A stretch of 64,000 nt of DNA. Origin: JAKSCF01 sp028279945 (lineage in GTDB: Bacteria > Bacillota > Clostridia > Peptostreptococcales > JAAYPU01). Positions 1-8,394 of this stretch are shown here, in pieces. The first letter of the stretch is position 1. Every line of letters begins with the position of its first letter. The notes below the pieces were generated by a model. The model worked only from the letters and a program-made list of their open reading frames with translations. It searched no databases and was not told the origin of the DNA. The stretch lies in NCBI GenBank assembly GCA_028279945.1, contig JANQMT010000092.1, positions 1 to 64,000 of the forward strand, read 5' to 3'. The translations under genes and the position numbers were made by a program.

Positions 1-463
1 TCATCTTTTTATTTGGGCCCATTTGACGAAGTTCACGATATGTGATGCCTTCAACCATTTTAGCCCCTAACTTGCATACCTCTTTTGCATCCAAATATCC
101 CTCATCTCCCTTAGCCAAAAGATGACCTGCTGCGCCACAAAGAACACATAACGAAAAGAGAATACCTTTATGGGTATTCACGCCTTTTGTACACGCAAAC
201 ATCTGTTTCTCAGCTTTTATACCTACCTGTCTGATTCTAAGGAACAACTCTTGATAATTACCTCCGGTATAGGTATAGCCAATCTCAACAATTTCATTTA
301 GACAATCCGCAAAAGATACCGCACTTTTCATAAAAAGATTATAATCCATATCATCATGAGCCCCACTATTTCTCTTATCCACCAGTCCGGGTTTAGGCGT
401 TGCATTAACTTCATAAACCATGGATTTCACCGCTATTTGACTGATTTCTTCTTTACGACACAT
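1..463 (-). CDS. citG: CitG-like triphosphoribosyl-dephospho-CoA synthase, C-terminus cut by window edge
   Basis: Translation from the ATG at 463 gives about 154 residues with the hallmarks of the CitG/MdcB family: a VNATPKPGLVDKRNSGAH stretch near residues 20-37, a DMDYNLFMKSA segment, and TKGVNTHKGILFSL near residue 95. The family makes the prosthetic-group precursor of citrate lyase and related acyl-carrier enzymes from ATP and dephospho-CoA. A GGAGG lies 7 nt upstream of the ATG. The gene runs off the left edge, so length and neighbours are unknown and no citrate-lyase genes are visible. The family call is firm. Whether it serves citrate lyase or another enzyme cannot be told. Confidence 0.88.
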   Translation of the reverse strand, partial: MCRKEEISQIAVKSMVYEVNATPKPGLVDKRNSGAHDDMDYNLFMKSAVSFADCLNEIVEIGYTYTGGNYQELFLRIRQVGIKAEKQMFACTKGVNTHKGILFSLCVLCGAAGHLLAKGDEGYLDAKEVCKLGAKMVEGITYRELRQMGPNKKM

Positions 464-508
464 GATAGAACAACCTCCATTCAATAACACTATGCAGCAT
501 TTACAAAT

Positions 509-540
509 CAAAAAAGCCAACACAAATAATGTGTTAGCCT
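509..540 (-). terminator. Rho-independent terminator after cca
   Basis: A hairpin with arms AGGCTAACACA and TGTGTTGGCT (read on the minus strand, one G-T type mismatch) is followed by TTTTTT. It lies about 120 nt past the cca stop codon and upstream of the citG ribosome site. Confidence 0.75.
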
Positions 541-659
541 AATAAAGCTTTTTTAATCTTTATACCCTGCAAACAAAATACAATGGAACCATCCATCAAC
601 CGGAACCTTCATTTTTCCAGCTGCTTATATAAAAATGATAAACCTATATTCTGATTTTG

Positions 660-2006
660 TCAATCTGATTCCCCTACCCTTATACTTTGCTTAACTTGAT
701 CTAATAAATCTTTCCTATTATTTAATTGGGGGCGATCTATTACGATCTCAACAAGCTGACCTAAAATCCGCCCTATTTCTATGCCTTCGTCAATGCCCAG
801 TTCAATTAAATCATTGCCGTTAATCTCCAGTTGGCTTCTTTGAAAACATTCTTTATCCCTCAGAATTTCTTGGAGCAGTTTTTGAATTTCCATCAATTGA
901 TTGTGTCTTTTATCATAATATATATCTCTTTGAGCACTAATATCTGCTTTTTTTACTTTAAGTAAATCTGAAAACGCTTCAGCGCCTATCTTATTTAACC
1001 ATTTTTTTACCCATTTTTTAGACACTGAAAGCTGAATATCATGATATACCACCAAGGTCTCAATTTTGTCTATAGTTTGATTATCATATTTCATCCCCTT
1101 TAGAATATTTCTTGCAAGTTCACCGGACACATCAGCATGTCCATAAAAATGATCTTTATATTCCTCATCAGTGGTTTTGCTAATAGGCTTACCAATATCA
1201 TGAAACAGCATGGCTAGTCTTAAGTAAAGGGTGGGCTCAATATGCTTCAATGTATTCATGATATGCTCACCTACATTGTACATATGATAAGAATGGTTCT
1301 GCCCCGTTTCAAAACAGGTTTTCAAACTGGGTATCATATATTGTAATAATTGTAATTCGTATAACAGTCTCATTTTCTCCGGTTCGTCGGATACTAATAT
1401 TTTGTTCATTTCTTCTCGAATTCTCTCTATGGATACCTTTTGTATTTTTTTCGAATTATGGATAATAGCGTCTCTGGTTTTCTCCTCTATTTCAAATTTC
1501 AATTCTGCCGAGAAGCGTATCGCTCTCAACATTCTCAAAGCATCCTCATTAAATCTTTCATCCGCAATACCTACACAGGCAACCATTTGTTCCCATAGAG
1601 CTGTTCTCCCATTAAAAGGGTCAATTAAGCCTTTGTTATGGTTATAAGCCATGGCATTAATGGTAAAATCTCTTCTGGCTAAATCCTGCTCTAAAGATTG
1701 GGTAAATGTTACTCGGTCAGGCCGTCTGTTATCTAAATATTCTCCGTCTATTCGATAAGTGGTTACCTCAAAACCTTGATTCTCAATAACAACTGTAACC
1801 GTGCCATGCTGTATACCTGTGTTGATTGTTTTATCAAATATTGGTTTTATTTCATGAGGCAATGCATTGGTGGTGATGTCCCAATCTTTAGGTATTTTAC
1901 CTAACAAGCTATCACGAACACAGCCGCCTACTACATAAGCATCGTATCCATGTTCTTTTAATTGATTTATAATATATACAACTTCATCTGGGATTTTAAT
2001 GAACAT
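660..2006 (-). CDS. cca: CCA tRNA nucleotidyltransferase with HD domain
   Basis: Adds or repairs the 3' CCA of tRNA in the cytoplasm. The N-terminal nucleotidyltransferase head has GGCVRDSLLG followed by the DWDITT metal-binding Asp pair, then the arginine-rich RRDFTINAMAY and DALRMLRAIRF motifs of class II enzymes. Around residue 265 an HD phosphohydrolase motif, LAMLFHDIGKP, is present, as in many clostridial Cca proteins. A longer reading frame begins with GTG at 2015, but that codon overlaps the AGAGG ribosome site; the ATG at 2006 is spaced 8 nt from it, giving 448 residues. It stands alone upstream of the terminator at 509-540. Confidence 0.95.
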   Translation of the reverse strand: MFIKIPDEVVYIINQLKEHGYDAYVVGGCVRDSLLGKIPKDWDITTNALPHEIKPIFDKTINTGIQHGTVTVVIENQGFEVTTYRIDGEYLDNRRPDRVTFTQSLEQDLARRDFTINAMAYNHNKGLIDPFNGRTALWEQMVACVGIADERFNEDALRMLRAIRFSAELKFEIEEKTRDAIIHNSKKIQKVSIERIREEMNKILVSDEPEKMRLLYELQLLQYMIPSLKTCFETGQNHSYHMYNVGEHIMNTLKHIEPTLYLRLAMLFHDIGKPISKTTDEEYKDHFYGHADVSGELARNILKGMKYDNQTIDKIETLVVYHDIQLSVSKKWVKKWLNKIGAEAFSDLLKVKKADISAQRDIYYDKRHNQLMEIQKLLQEILRDKECFQRSQLEINGNDLIELGIDEGIEIGRILGQLVEIVIDRPQLNNRKDLLDQVKQSIRVGESD

Positions 2007-2030
2007 CTTATACACCTCTGGGATAAGTTT

Positions 2031-2342
2031 TTATATGCCTAACAACTTCACATTCTCAATAAGCTTTTTCCAATCTGAAATCATATCCTCTGAATATGCT
2101 TTGCCTGTTTCTGTAGTACGATAATATTTTCTTCCCGGTCCGCCTGAAGGGACATCTTTTAGATAAGTTTCTGTATAACCCTCTTTATAAAGCCTTCGAA
2201 GTATTGTGTAAATAGAACCATCATATACATCAGGGAAGATATCTTTAATTTTCTTCATTATTTCATAACCATACATATCTTGCTTGGTCAGTTGAAAGAG
2301 TATACACATTTCAAGAATTCCTTTTTTAAGCTGAGTATCCAC
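2031..2342 (-). CDS. PadR-family transcriptional regulator
   Basis: A 103-residue winged-helix protein with the PadR signature: GILEMCILFQL, YGYEIMKKI, then DGSIYTILRRLYKEGY and GPGRKYYRTTETG, which forms the wing. It starts with GTG 4 nt after the stop of the HAAS/RDD membrane protein, so the two are one operon. PadR regulators commonly repress their own operon. Two direct-repeat palindromes at 3358-3420, upstream of the pair, are the likely operators. The effector is unknown. Confidence 0.92.
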   Translation of the reverse strand: MDTQLKKGILEMCILFQLTKQDMYGYEIMKKIKDIFPDVYDGSIYTILRRLYKEGYTETYLKDVPSGGPGRKYYRTTETGKAYSEDMISDWKKLIENVKLLGI

Positions 2343-2346
2343 ACCC

Positions 2347-3324
2347 TCACCTCATCACATTAACCACTTTCGTTTTTGAAGCTAAGTCATGTACTGTTTT
2401 ATGTTCGTCTGTCACACATCCCCATATGAAAGAGCCAACATTCAATATGCCTGACGTTAATGCATTTCCTATACACTTAAGCAGTACATCACGTAATACT
2501 GCATCCCCAAAAGATATCTTCTCTCCATTTATCTTTTGAACTTTAATTTTCATGACCCATTTTCCTAGGGTATATCCCTTAAAAAAGTACAATTGCAGCG
2601 CGGTCAAAATATTTGCTATTCCTAAAAACATGAATAGCATCAATGTATTTATAATAGTAAAAACAAAAGTGGTAGAGCTAATCCCTATCAGCGGTTTAAA
2701 AGGTTTATGATTGATTGTTTCTTTTACACCAATCTCATCTTCCTTTATCCTATTGTTTGATCTAAATTCTCTATATTCGTTTACGCTCCCCTTAAATATT
2801 TTTTTGTCATTCTTATACAGCTCTATCACTGTTTCCTTAGGCTTATCACTACTATCATAATTATGTGTTACTTTCCTATAGATGTCTTCGTCTTGACCGG
2901 CTCCTTGTTGATTTTCAGAAATATCCACACTTTCATTAACCGTCGAATAGGTCCCTGTGGTATAGAATGCAAAGCTTAATAATAAAATCAGAGCGAACAC
3001 TAAAAACATAGCTATGGCATCTATAATATATGCGCCTAATCTTTTAGACATAGGCGCTAATTGCCGAACATCTTGCTTAATTGTATCGTCTTTATTATTA
3101 TTATTAATAGCCAACTCATCAACGCCATTTGTTTCATCTAAAATCGTTCTTGCAATTTTTGCAGGTGATCCTATTTCATTAGAAACGTCATCTTCACTTT
3201 TCCCTTCTTTTATTCCACTGTTAAATATATCTGTATAATCCGAAATGATTTCGTTAATATCTTCTTGGGACAGTTTATATTTAAGCGCATTTTCCAGTTC
3301 TCTTAAGAATTCATTTTTTTTCAT
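2347..3324 (-). CDS. HAAS (DUF1700) plus RDD-domain membrane protein
   Basis: 325 residues. Residues 1-65 are a HAAS/DUF1700 signalling helix bundle (FLRELENALKYKLSQEDINEI, then SEDDVSNEIGSPAKIARTIL). Residues about 90-325 form an RDD domain with transmembrane helices near 97-120, 220-245 and 285-300, containing KRLGAYIIDAIAM and the conserved YTLGKWVMKIKV. HAAS proteins are typically encoded next to PadR repressors, as here. A 100-residue extracytoplasmic loop separates the first two helices. The ribosome site GAGGAGG is 6 nt from the ATG. Function is not established; a membrane stress or transport accessory role is inference. Confidence 0.85.
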   Translation of the reverse strand: MKKNEFLRELENALKYKLSQEDINEIISDYTDIFNSGIKEGKSEDDVSNEIGSPAKIARTILDETNGVDELAINNNNKDDTIKQDVRQLAPMSKRLGAYIIDAIAMFLVFALILLLSFAFYTTGTYSTVNESVDISENQQGAGQDEDIYRKVTHNYDSSDKPKETVIELYKNDKKIFKGSVNEYREFRSNNRIKEDEIGVKETINHKPFKPLIGISSTTFVFTIINTLMLFMFLGIANILTALQLYFFKGYTLGKWVMKIKVQKINGEKISFGDAVLRDVLLKCIGNALTSGILNVGSFIWGCVTDEHKTVHDLASKTKVVNVMR

Positions 3325-3357
3325 AACAGCCTCCTCTTTTTTATGACATATTGATAT

Positions 3358-3420
3358 CTATTGTTTATTGAATAGTAGTTTCAATTTGACTATATCACAC
3401 TATTGTTTATTGAACAATAG
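3358..3420 (-). promoter_or_regulatory. Two direct-repeat palindromes, candidate PadR operators
   Basis: The sequence CTATTGTTTATTGAA occurs at 3358-3372 and again at 3400-3414. The second copy completes a palindrome (CTATTGTT, 5 nt, AACAATAG) ending at 3420; the first is a degenerate palindrome. The repeats are 42 bp apart, four helical turns, immediately upstream of the HAAS/RDD-PadR operon, a usual place for autoregulation. Confidence 0.6.
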
Positions 3421-3441
3421 TATTTTAAAACAAATAATACT

Positions 3442-4293
3442 TTATGCTTTAATATAGGCTCTTCCTCCAACGGATACTTTCGTAATAATGTTATGTGATA
3501 CTTCCAGCTGTGCCTTAATCTCTGATGGATTATTCATAACATAGCCTTGTTCAAAGCACAAATCATCTGTTTGTTGTTCATTGATTAAACCATACTCAAA
3601 TAAATAGCAGGCCAAAGCACCATTCGCCGTTCCCGTTGCAGATTCTTCATCAATTCCAAATAGCGGTGCCATATTTCTGCAATGAGCCGTTGCAGGGTTG
3701 AGCGTTTCCATGGTAAAAACATGATAGCCTGTCACATCATACTGCTTACTAATATGTGTAATCTTTTTAAAATCCAATTTCATAGATTTTAAACCCTCTA
3801 AAGTTTTGACCGGTACAATAATATCTTTCAGACCAGTTGAAACCACTTGAACAGGTATTTCTTCAACCAATTCTTTTGTTGCTATACCCAGAGAATCTGC
3901 CACTTCTATTTTATCTATAGTGTCATAAAAGCTTGGTGTATTTTGTTCCATTAGAATAATTCCATCTTGTTGTACCTTAACTTTTAAGACGCCTGCTTTT
4001 GTCTCCTGTGTGTATTCCCCTGTAGATATATGATTTAATTCTTTAAGTGTATGAAAAGTTGCAATGGTGGCATGTCCGCATAGATCCACCTCATCAGCAG
4101 GTGTAAAAAATCGAACTTTCAAATCTGCCTTTTGAGAAGGCATTACAAATGCAGTTTCAGAATAATTTAGATCATGGGCTATTTGTAGCATTTCTTTTTC
4201 TTTTAAATCTTTTGCATCTAATACGACACCTGCTGGGTTTCCGCCTTTTCCATCTTTTGAGAATGCATAAACCTCGTAGATTCTTTTTAACAT
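3442..4293 (-). CDS. PhzF-family isomerase-like protein
   Basis: 283 residues, full length for the PhzF/diaminopimelate-epimerase fold. It has the N-terminal GGNPAGVVL, the catalytic-Glu segment LNYSETAFV near residue 46, EVDLCGHATIATFHTL near 70, and ATGTANGALACYL near 220. The family includes phenazine-biosynthetic PhzF and many paralogues of unknown substrate. No phenazine genes are present, so no substrate can be assigned. A GGTGG ribosome site precedes the ATG. Confidence 0.9.
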   Translation of the reverse strand: MLKRIYEVYAFSKDGKGGNPAGVVLDAKDLKEKEMLQIAHDLNYSETAFVMPSQKADLKVRFFTPADEVDLCGHATIATFHTLKELNHISTGEYTQETKAGVLKVKVQQDGIILMEQNTPSFYDTIDKIEVADSLGIATKELVEEIPVQVVSTGLKDIIVPVKTLEGLKSMKLDFKKITHISKQYDVTGYHVFTMETLNPATAHCRNMAPLFGIDEESATGTANGALACYLFEYGLINEQQTDDLCFEQGYVMNNPSEIKAQLEVSHNIITKVSVGGRAYIKA

Positions 4294-4315
4294 AACTTAT
4301 TCCACCTGCCTGTAC

Positions 4316-5224
4316 TCAGTCATTTTTTTCTTTTGACAACTTTTTTTCTCTGCTTTTTTTTACATTAAACCTATTTCTGCAAGTAGGACTACAGTATTTT
4401 TCTCTATCACTTTTTGCGATAAAGAAACTTCTACAATGCTCACAACGGTTCAGAAATATTTTTTCATCGGTAACCGCGAAGGCGTAAATGGTCTCTATGG
4501 TAGTTTTCAACGAATCAAACTGCCAGGATATATTGGTCTTTTCCAGTTGGTTAATGGTAAAGCCGATTTTCTCTGCATGAAATTTATCTGCTAGTATGGT
4601 CACACTTTCCGTCAAATGGTTGGAAGCGTTTTTATAAATAAGCAATTGGTTAAAGTGAGAAACCAGCATCGTTGCAAAATTTATTATCCAGCCCAATTCT
4701 TCAGAATAAAACCTAGAAAAGATCAAATCCATTACCAGAGGTCGTTTACCATAAAATATTGGTGAATCTTCCTTCTTTGTTAAGTACATACGGTTTTTAT
4801 ATTCCGTAACCATAATATCACCATCTTCAACAAAAGGCGTAAAGAGACTCAGGTAGCATTCTCCATCCATTATCTTTTCTTCTCCAATATGATTATTCTC
4901 AATAAATAAGACCTTGTCTTCTCCTAGTATATCTCTATTATAAACGCTGGCACTCATCAACCCCAACAAACCATATTTTTTTGCAAATATCAGTACCATT
5001 TTTTTTAATTTTTCCTTCGGCGAATGTAAAGCTTCATCCCCAATTTTTAGTAAATCTAAAAGCAAGTCTTCCGCAACATCAAATGGGTTATACATACTAA
5101 ATGCCGCATCCTTTGTTGGCATAATATATTCTTTTCCTGCCTCGTTTGTCTTATAAGCATAGTCGCTATATCTAATCCAATCTGTAGCAAAGCTACCAAT
5201 TAAAGATATTTTTCTCTCCATCAT
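4316..5224 (-). CDS. Unknown protein with C-terminal CGNR-like zinc finger
   Basis: About 302 residues. The C-terminal 50 residues carry CEHCRSFFIAKS followed by YCSPTCRNRFNVKKSREKK, the CxxC...CxxxC plus basic-helix arrangement of CGNR-type zinc fingers, which are likely nucleic-acid-binding. The N-terminal 240 residues match nothing I recognise and are mixed alpha/beta without membrane segments. The longer frame opens with TTG inside the ribosome site AAGGAG; the tandem ATG codons at 5224 and 5221 are correctly spaced from it. It lies between the phzF-like gene and the divergent rubrerythrin gene. A regulatory role is a guess. Confidence 0.6.
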   Translation of the reverse strand: MMERKISLIGSFATDWIRYSDYAYKTNEAGKEYIMPTKDAAFSMYNPFDVAEDLLLDLLKIGDEALHSPKEKLKKMVLIFAKKYGLLGLMSASVYNRDILGEDKVLFIENNHIGEEKIMDGECYLSLFTPFVEDGDIMVTEYKNRMYLTKKEDSPIFYGKRPLVMDLIFSRFYSEELGWIINFATMLVSHFNQLLIYKNASNHLTESVTILADKFHAEKIGFTINQLEKTNISWQFDSLKTTIETIYAFAVTDEKIFLNRCEHCRSFFIAKSDREKYCSPTCRNRFNVKKSREKKLSKEKND

Positions 5225-5471
5225 CCTTCTCCTTAGCAATCCATTTTGTAATAGTAGTAATATATTTACATATTACATTATACTGATGCCTGCTGAAAAT
5301 GTCAAACCTTTATCCAAAACTTATTTATAAAGATTTAAAAAACAAAGGTTTTTTTATAAGAATATTGAATAATATCAATGAAGAAGTTTATTACAGGTGG
5401 TATGGGGTATAATATTATTATTCCGAGTCGATATTCACCTACACAAAATTTTATATTAGGAGGTCTTTTTT

Positions 5472-6056
5472 ATGAAGTCGTTAAAAGGCAGCAAAACTGC
5501 TGAAAATTTACTTAAAGCTTTCGCTGGAGAATCTCAAGCCAGAAACCGTTATACTTTTTATGCATCTACCGCTAAAAAAGAAGGTTATGTTCAGATATCC
5601 AATATCTTTCATGAAACCGCAGAAAATGAAAAAGAGCATGCTAAGAGATTTTTTAAATTCTTAAAAGAAGATTATCAACAAGAAGCTATAGAAATCACTG
5701 CTAGTTTTCCTATTGCATTAAGTACTACAAAAGAAAATCTGTTAGCAGCTGCTAACGGAGAGAATGAAGAGTGGTCAACCCTATACCCGGCATTCGCTAA
5801 AGTTGCTGAAGAAGAAGGATTTAAAGAAATTGCAACTGTATTTTCTAAAATTGCTTCTGTAGAAAAGCATCATGATGAAAGATTTAGAAAATTGTTATCT
5901 AACATTGAAACCAATGTGGTCTTTAATAAGGATCAAGAGGTTGTTTGGAAATGTGATAACTGTGGATACCTGCACACCGGCAAAGGCGCTCCTGAAGTCT
6001 GTCCGGCCTGCGCCCATCCGCAAGCACATTTTGAATTGTTATGCGATAACTTTTAA
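5472..6056 (+). CDS. rbr: Rubrerythrin
   Basis: 194 residues with two domains. The N-terminal diiron four-helix bundle has GESQARNRYTFYA, then ENEKEHAKRFF, and a second pair at VEKHHDERF. The C-terminal rubredoxin-like Fe(SCys)4 site has CDNCG and CPACAHP. Rubrerythrin reduces hydrogen peroxide in anaerobes and protects them from oxygen. An exact AGGAGG precedes the ATG by 8 nt, and TATAAT at 5408-5413 is a likely -10. The gene appears monocistronic. Confidence 0.96.
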   Translation: MKSLKGSKTAENLLKAFAGESQARNRYTFYASTAKKEGYVQISNIFHETAENEKEHAKRFFKFLKEDYQQEAIEITASFPIALSTTKENLLAAANGENEEWSTLYPAFAKVAEEEGFKEIATVFSKIASVEKHHDERFRKLLSNIETNVVFNKDQEVVWKCDNCGYLHTGKGAPEVCPACAHPQAHFELLCDNF

Positions 6057-6071
6057 ACTGTACACAGAAAA

Positions 6072-6099
6072 AAATGTGGAACGGCTCAAAAGCCGTTCC
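6072..6099 (-). terminator. Terminator hairpin between rubrerythrin and the ROK kinase
   Basis: A perfect 9-bp stem, GGAACGGCT and AGCCGTTCC, with a 4-nt loop at 6078-6099. On the minus strand it is followed by a run of T, so it best fits the end of the sugar operon (6125 onward). On the plus strand, past rubrerythrin, the T-run is missing. Confidence 0.8.
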
Positions 6100-6124
6100 C
6101 TAAAAAATATATTCTATTAAGCCA

Positions 6125-7024
6125 TCATTTTGATCTCTGTTTCAAATGATAATATACAGCACCAAGTAAATTGGCATCATTACCCAGAGTCATTGTTCTT
6201 ACTGCCAATTTTTTTCTATAAGAGGGCATAATCTTTTGCCAAAGGGATTTTTCTACGGCTTTTTCCAAAAACTCACCTTGCTTTGAAATACCGCCACCAA
6301 TTAATATTAAACTGGGATTCAGAATATGAACAATCCCTCTTAAACCTTCACTTAAATAATCGATCCACTGATTAAAAACCCATAAATATTCCTTATTTCC
6401 TTGTTTACATTCCTGGAAGAATTCAATTGTTTCAACAAAACCTAATCCATCTTCAATTTGTAACTCAAGCGCCTTTGTAGATGCGTATTTTTCATAGCAC
6501 CCTTTGTGCCCACAATCACAATGAAGTCCATTATAAATCAGAGGTATATGACCAAATTCACCGGCAGAATATCCACTCCCATAATAAATGCATCCATTTT
6601 CAACAATGGCGCCACCAATTCCAGTCCCTATCGTTATGGCAATAAAGCTGTTAGAATTGATGTTACCTTTCCACACCTCACCTAAGGCTGCACAGTTCAC
6701 ATCGTTTTCAACGGTTACAGGAAGTAAATATTTCTGTTCTAAATGTTTTTTAATCTCAAATCCTGTATATAACGGTATTGCATCTGTAGCAAAAACAACA
6801 CGACCTAAGTCAGCATCTATCTGTCCGGCAGAGCTTATAGCAATACCTTCTATGCCATATTGTAAACAATGTTCATTGATAATCTCTTCCACTTTCCCCA
6901 TCATGAAATGGGCTCCCTTACATGCCTCTGTAGGCTTACTTCCTTTGTTCCTAAGATTCCCGTCAGAGTCACATAAAGCATATTTAATATTTGTCCCGCC
7001 AATATCAATGGCTAAAATAGTCAT
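6125..7024 (-). CDS. ROK-family sugar kinase
   Basis: About 299 residues. It has the N-terminal phosphate-binding ILAIDIGGTNIKYAL, the EVWKG...TIGTGIGGAIV segment, and the ROK zinc site CDCGHKGCYEKYAS near residue 180. ROK kinases phosphorylate glucose, fructose, N-acetylmannosamine or N-acetylglucosamine. The upstream operon neighbour NanE makes an N-acetylhexosamine substrate plausible (inference). The reading frame extends to a GTG at 7033, but the ATG at 7024 is better spaced from the AGGGTG ribosome site. It is the last gene of the PTS operon. Confidence 0.9.
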   Translation of the reverse strand: MTILAIDIGGTNIKYALCDSDGNLRNKGSKPTEACKGAHFMMGKVEEIINEHCLQYGIEGIAISSAGQIDADLGRVVFATDAIPLYTGFEIKKHLEQKYLLPVTVENDVNCAALGEVWKGNINSNSFIAITIGTGIGGAIVENGCIYYGSGYSAGEFGHIPLIYNGLHCDCGHKGCYEKYASTKALELQIEDGLGFVETIEFFQECKQGNKEYLWVFNQWIDYLSEGLRGIVHILNPSLILIGGGISKQGEFLEKAVEKSLWQKIMPSYRKKLAVRTMTLGNDANLLGAVYYHLKQRSK

Positions 7025-7088
7025 TTTATTCACACCCTACATCAAGCAATCACCAAACATAAACTTGCTGAATCCATCATTCAATGAT

Positions 7089-7532
7089 TCAACCCTTTGT
7101 TAATATCTCATATATTTTTTCTCTTGTTTCAGCATTATATAGAGCATCCATGCGTTCATCATCTATCAGAACTTCTGCCAGCTCACTCAATAAATTAAGA
7201 TGGCTTTTATTATCAATGGCTGCCAACGTAACGATTAGCTTTACAGGATCAAACTCTTCAACGCCAAAGGAAACAGGCGTTTCCAGCAATGCAAAGCTTA
7301 ATCCCATCTCATTGACACCACACTCCGGTCGTGCATGCGCTAAAGCTACGTGTGGACTTATCACCAAATAGGGGCCTTTTTCATTTATGACATGAATCAT
7401 TTCCTCTACATATGTCGGTTCAATGCACCCACATTCCAGCAATCTCTCAGAAGATTTTCGAATTGCTTCTTCCCAATCCTTCGCCTTTAATCCAACAGTA
7501 ATGTCATCCAATGTTAACCTCTTCAATAACAT
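7089..7532 (-). CDS. PTS EIIA component, mannitol/fructose/ascorbate type
   Basis: 147 residues from the ATG at 7532, which has GGAGGG 8 nt upstream; the longer frame starts with an unsupported TTG. The phosphorylatable histidine is H66 in HVALAHARPE, preceded by GPYLVISP, which resembles the ascorbate-type (UlaC) subgroup as well as MtlF. It would pass phosphate from HPr to the EIICB encoded two genes upstream. The pairing of a UlaC-looking EIIA with a mannitol-type EIICB is unusual and hints at an unassigned substrate. Confidence 0.9.
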   Translation of the reverse strand: MLLKRLTLDDITVGLKAKDWEEAIRKSSERLLECGCIEPTYVEEMIHVINEKGPYLVISPHVALAHARPECGVNEMGLSFALLETPVSFGVEEFDPVKLIVTLAAIDNKSHLNLLSELAEVLIDDERMDALYNAETREKIYEILTKG

Positions 7533-7622
7533 GATGCTTTCCCTCCAATTTTTAAAAGTATTAAGCAAAACACTGTATTATTAAAACACATGGTTATGTC
7601 ACATCATTTGCTTTAAAGTATG

Positions 7623-8300
7623 TTAAGCCCCACGCGCTTTACAACTTGAATTAAACTCTTCTATCAAAGAATTGACACTTACATTTTTTAAAGAATCAAC
7701 CATTCGATAATATCCTGCAAATTCACTATGTTTTGTGACAGCATTAGGAACAACAATGACTTCTGCACCTGCACTTTTACCAGCAATTAGACCATTTAGT
7801 GAGTCTTCCACTATAACCGTTTCCTTAGCTTCGACATCAAGTTCTTTTAGAGCTTTTAAAAATAAATCCGGATGCGGTTTAATACGTTCAACATCATCTG
7901 CAGTAATCAGCGCATCAAAAAAATGGATAATTCCAAACTTTGTTAAATATTTAAATGGTCTTTCACGGAATGAAGATGTAGCAAGGGCCAGCTTCAACCC
8001 CTCATTTCTAACCTTTTTAACGAAATCAACTATACCTTCTTTTGGAGGCAAAGCATTAACTTTTTCCATAAATAATGATTTGGTTTCTTCTTCAAAAAAG
8101 TCACGATCAATGCTCAAACTACGTTCTGCTTCAAGGTATCGCAACAATTCTTCGCTATTTGCACCTACACATTTTAAAAATTCATCCATGGTCAAATCAT
8201 ATTTTTTATGCTTTTTAAACCATGCTACAAAAACTTCATGCCAAACGACTTCTGTATCAATAATAACCCCATCAAAATCCATAATAACTGCTTTCAGCAT
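7623..8300 (-). CDS. HAD-superfamily phosphatase/phosphomutase (beta-PGM-like)
   Basis: 225 residues. The HAD motifs are in order: DFDGVIIDTE (nucleophile D8 and acid-base D10), LATSSF (motif II), a Lys in RIKPHPD (motif III) and VIVEDSLNG (motif IV). The helical cap inserted after motif I is the C1 type of beta-phosphoglucomutase and 2-deoxyglucose-6-phosphatase. Sitting between EIIA and EIICB, it probably acts on the sugar phosphate delivered by this PTS, either dephosphorylating it for the ROK kinase or clearing toxic phosphosugar. The substrate is unknown. Confidence 0.88.
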   Translation of the reverse strand: MLKAVIMDFDGVIIDTEVVWHEVFVAWFKKHKKYDLTMDEFLKCVGANSEELLRYLEAERSLSIDRDFFEEETKSLFMEKVNALPPKEGIVDFVKKVRNEGLKLALATSSFRERPFKYLTKFGIIHFFDALITADDVERIKPHPDLFLKALKELDVEAKETVIVEDSLNGLIAGKSAGAEVIVVPNAVTKHSEFAGYYRMVDSLKNVSVNSLIEEFNSSCKARGA

Positions 8301-8394
8301 TTTATTTATACCTTCCTTTTATATGGAGAGATGCAAATCTTAATGCCATAGGCATTTTGATTTACTTCTCCCCTGCAAATATCATGTTTTATCT

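Noticed and set aside
5408..5425. PerR box upstream of rubrerythrin
   Set aside because: The AT-rich stretch TATAATATTATTATT only loosely matches the PerR palindrome. The TATAAT is better explained as a -10 element.
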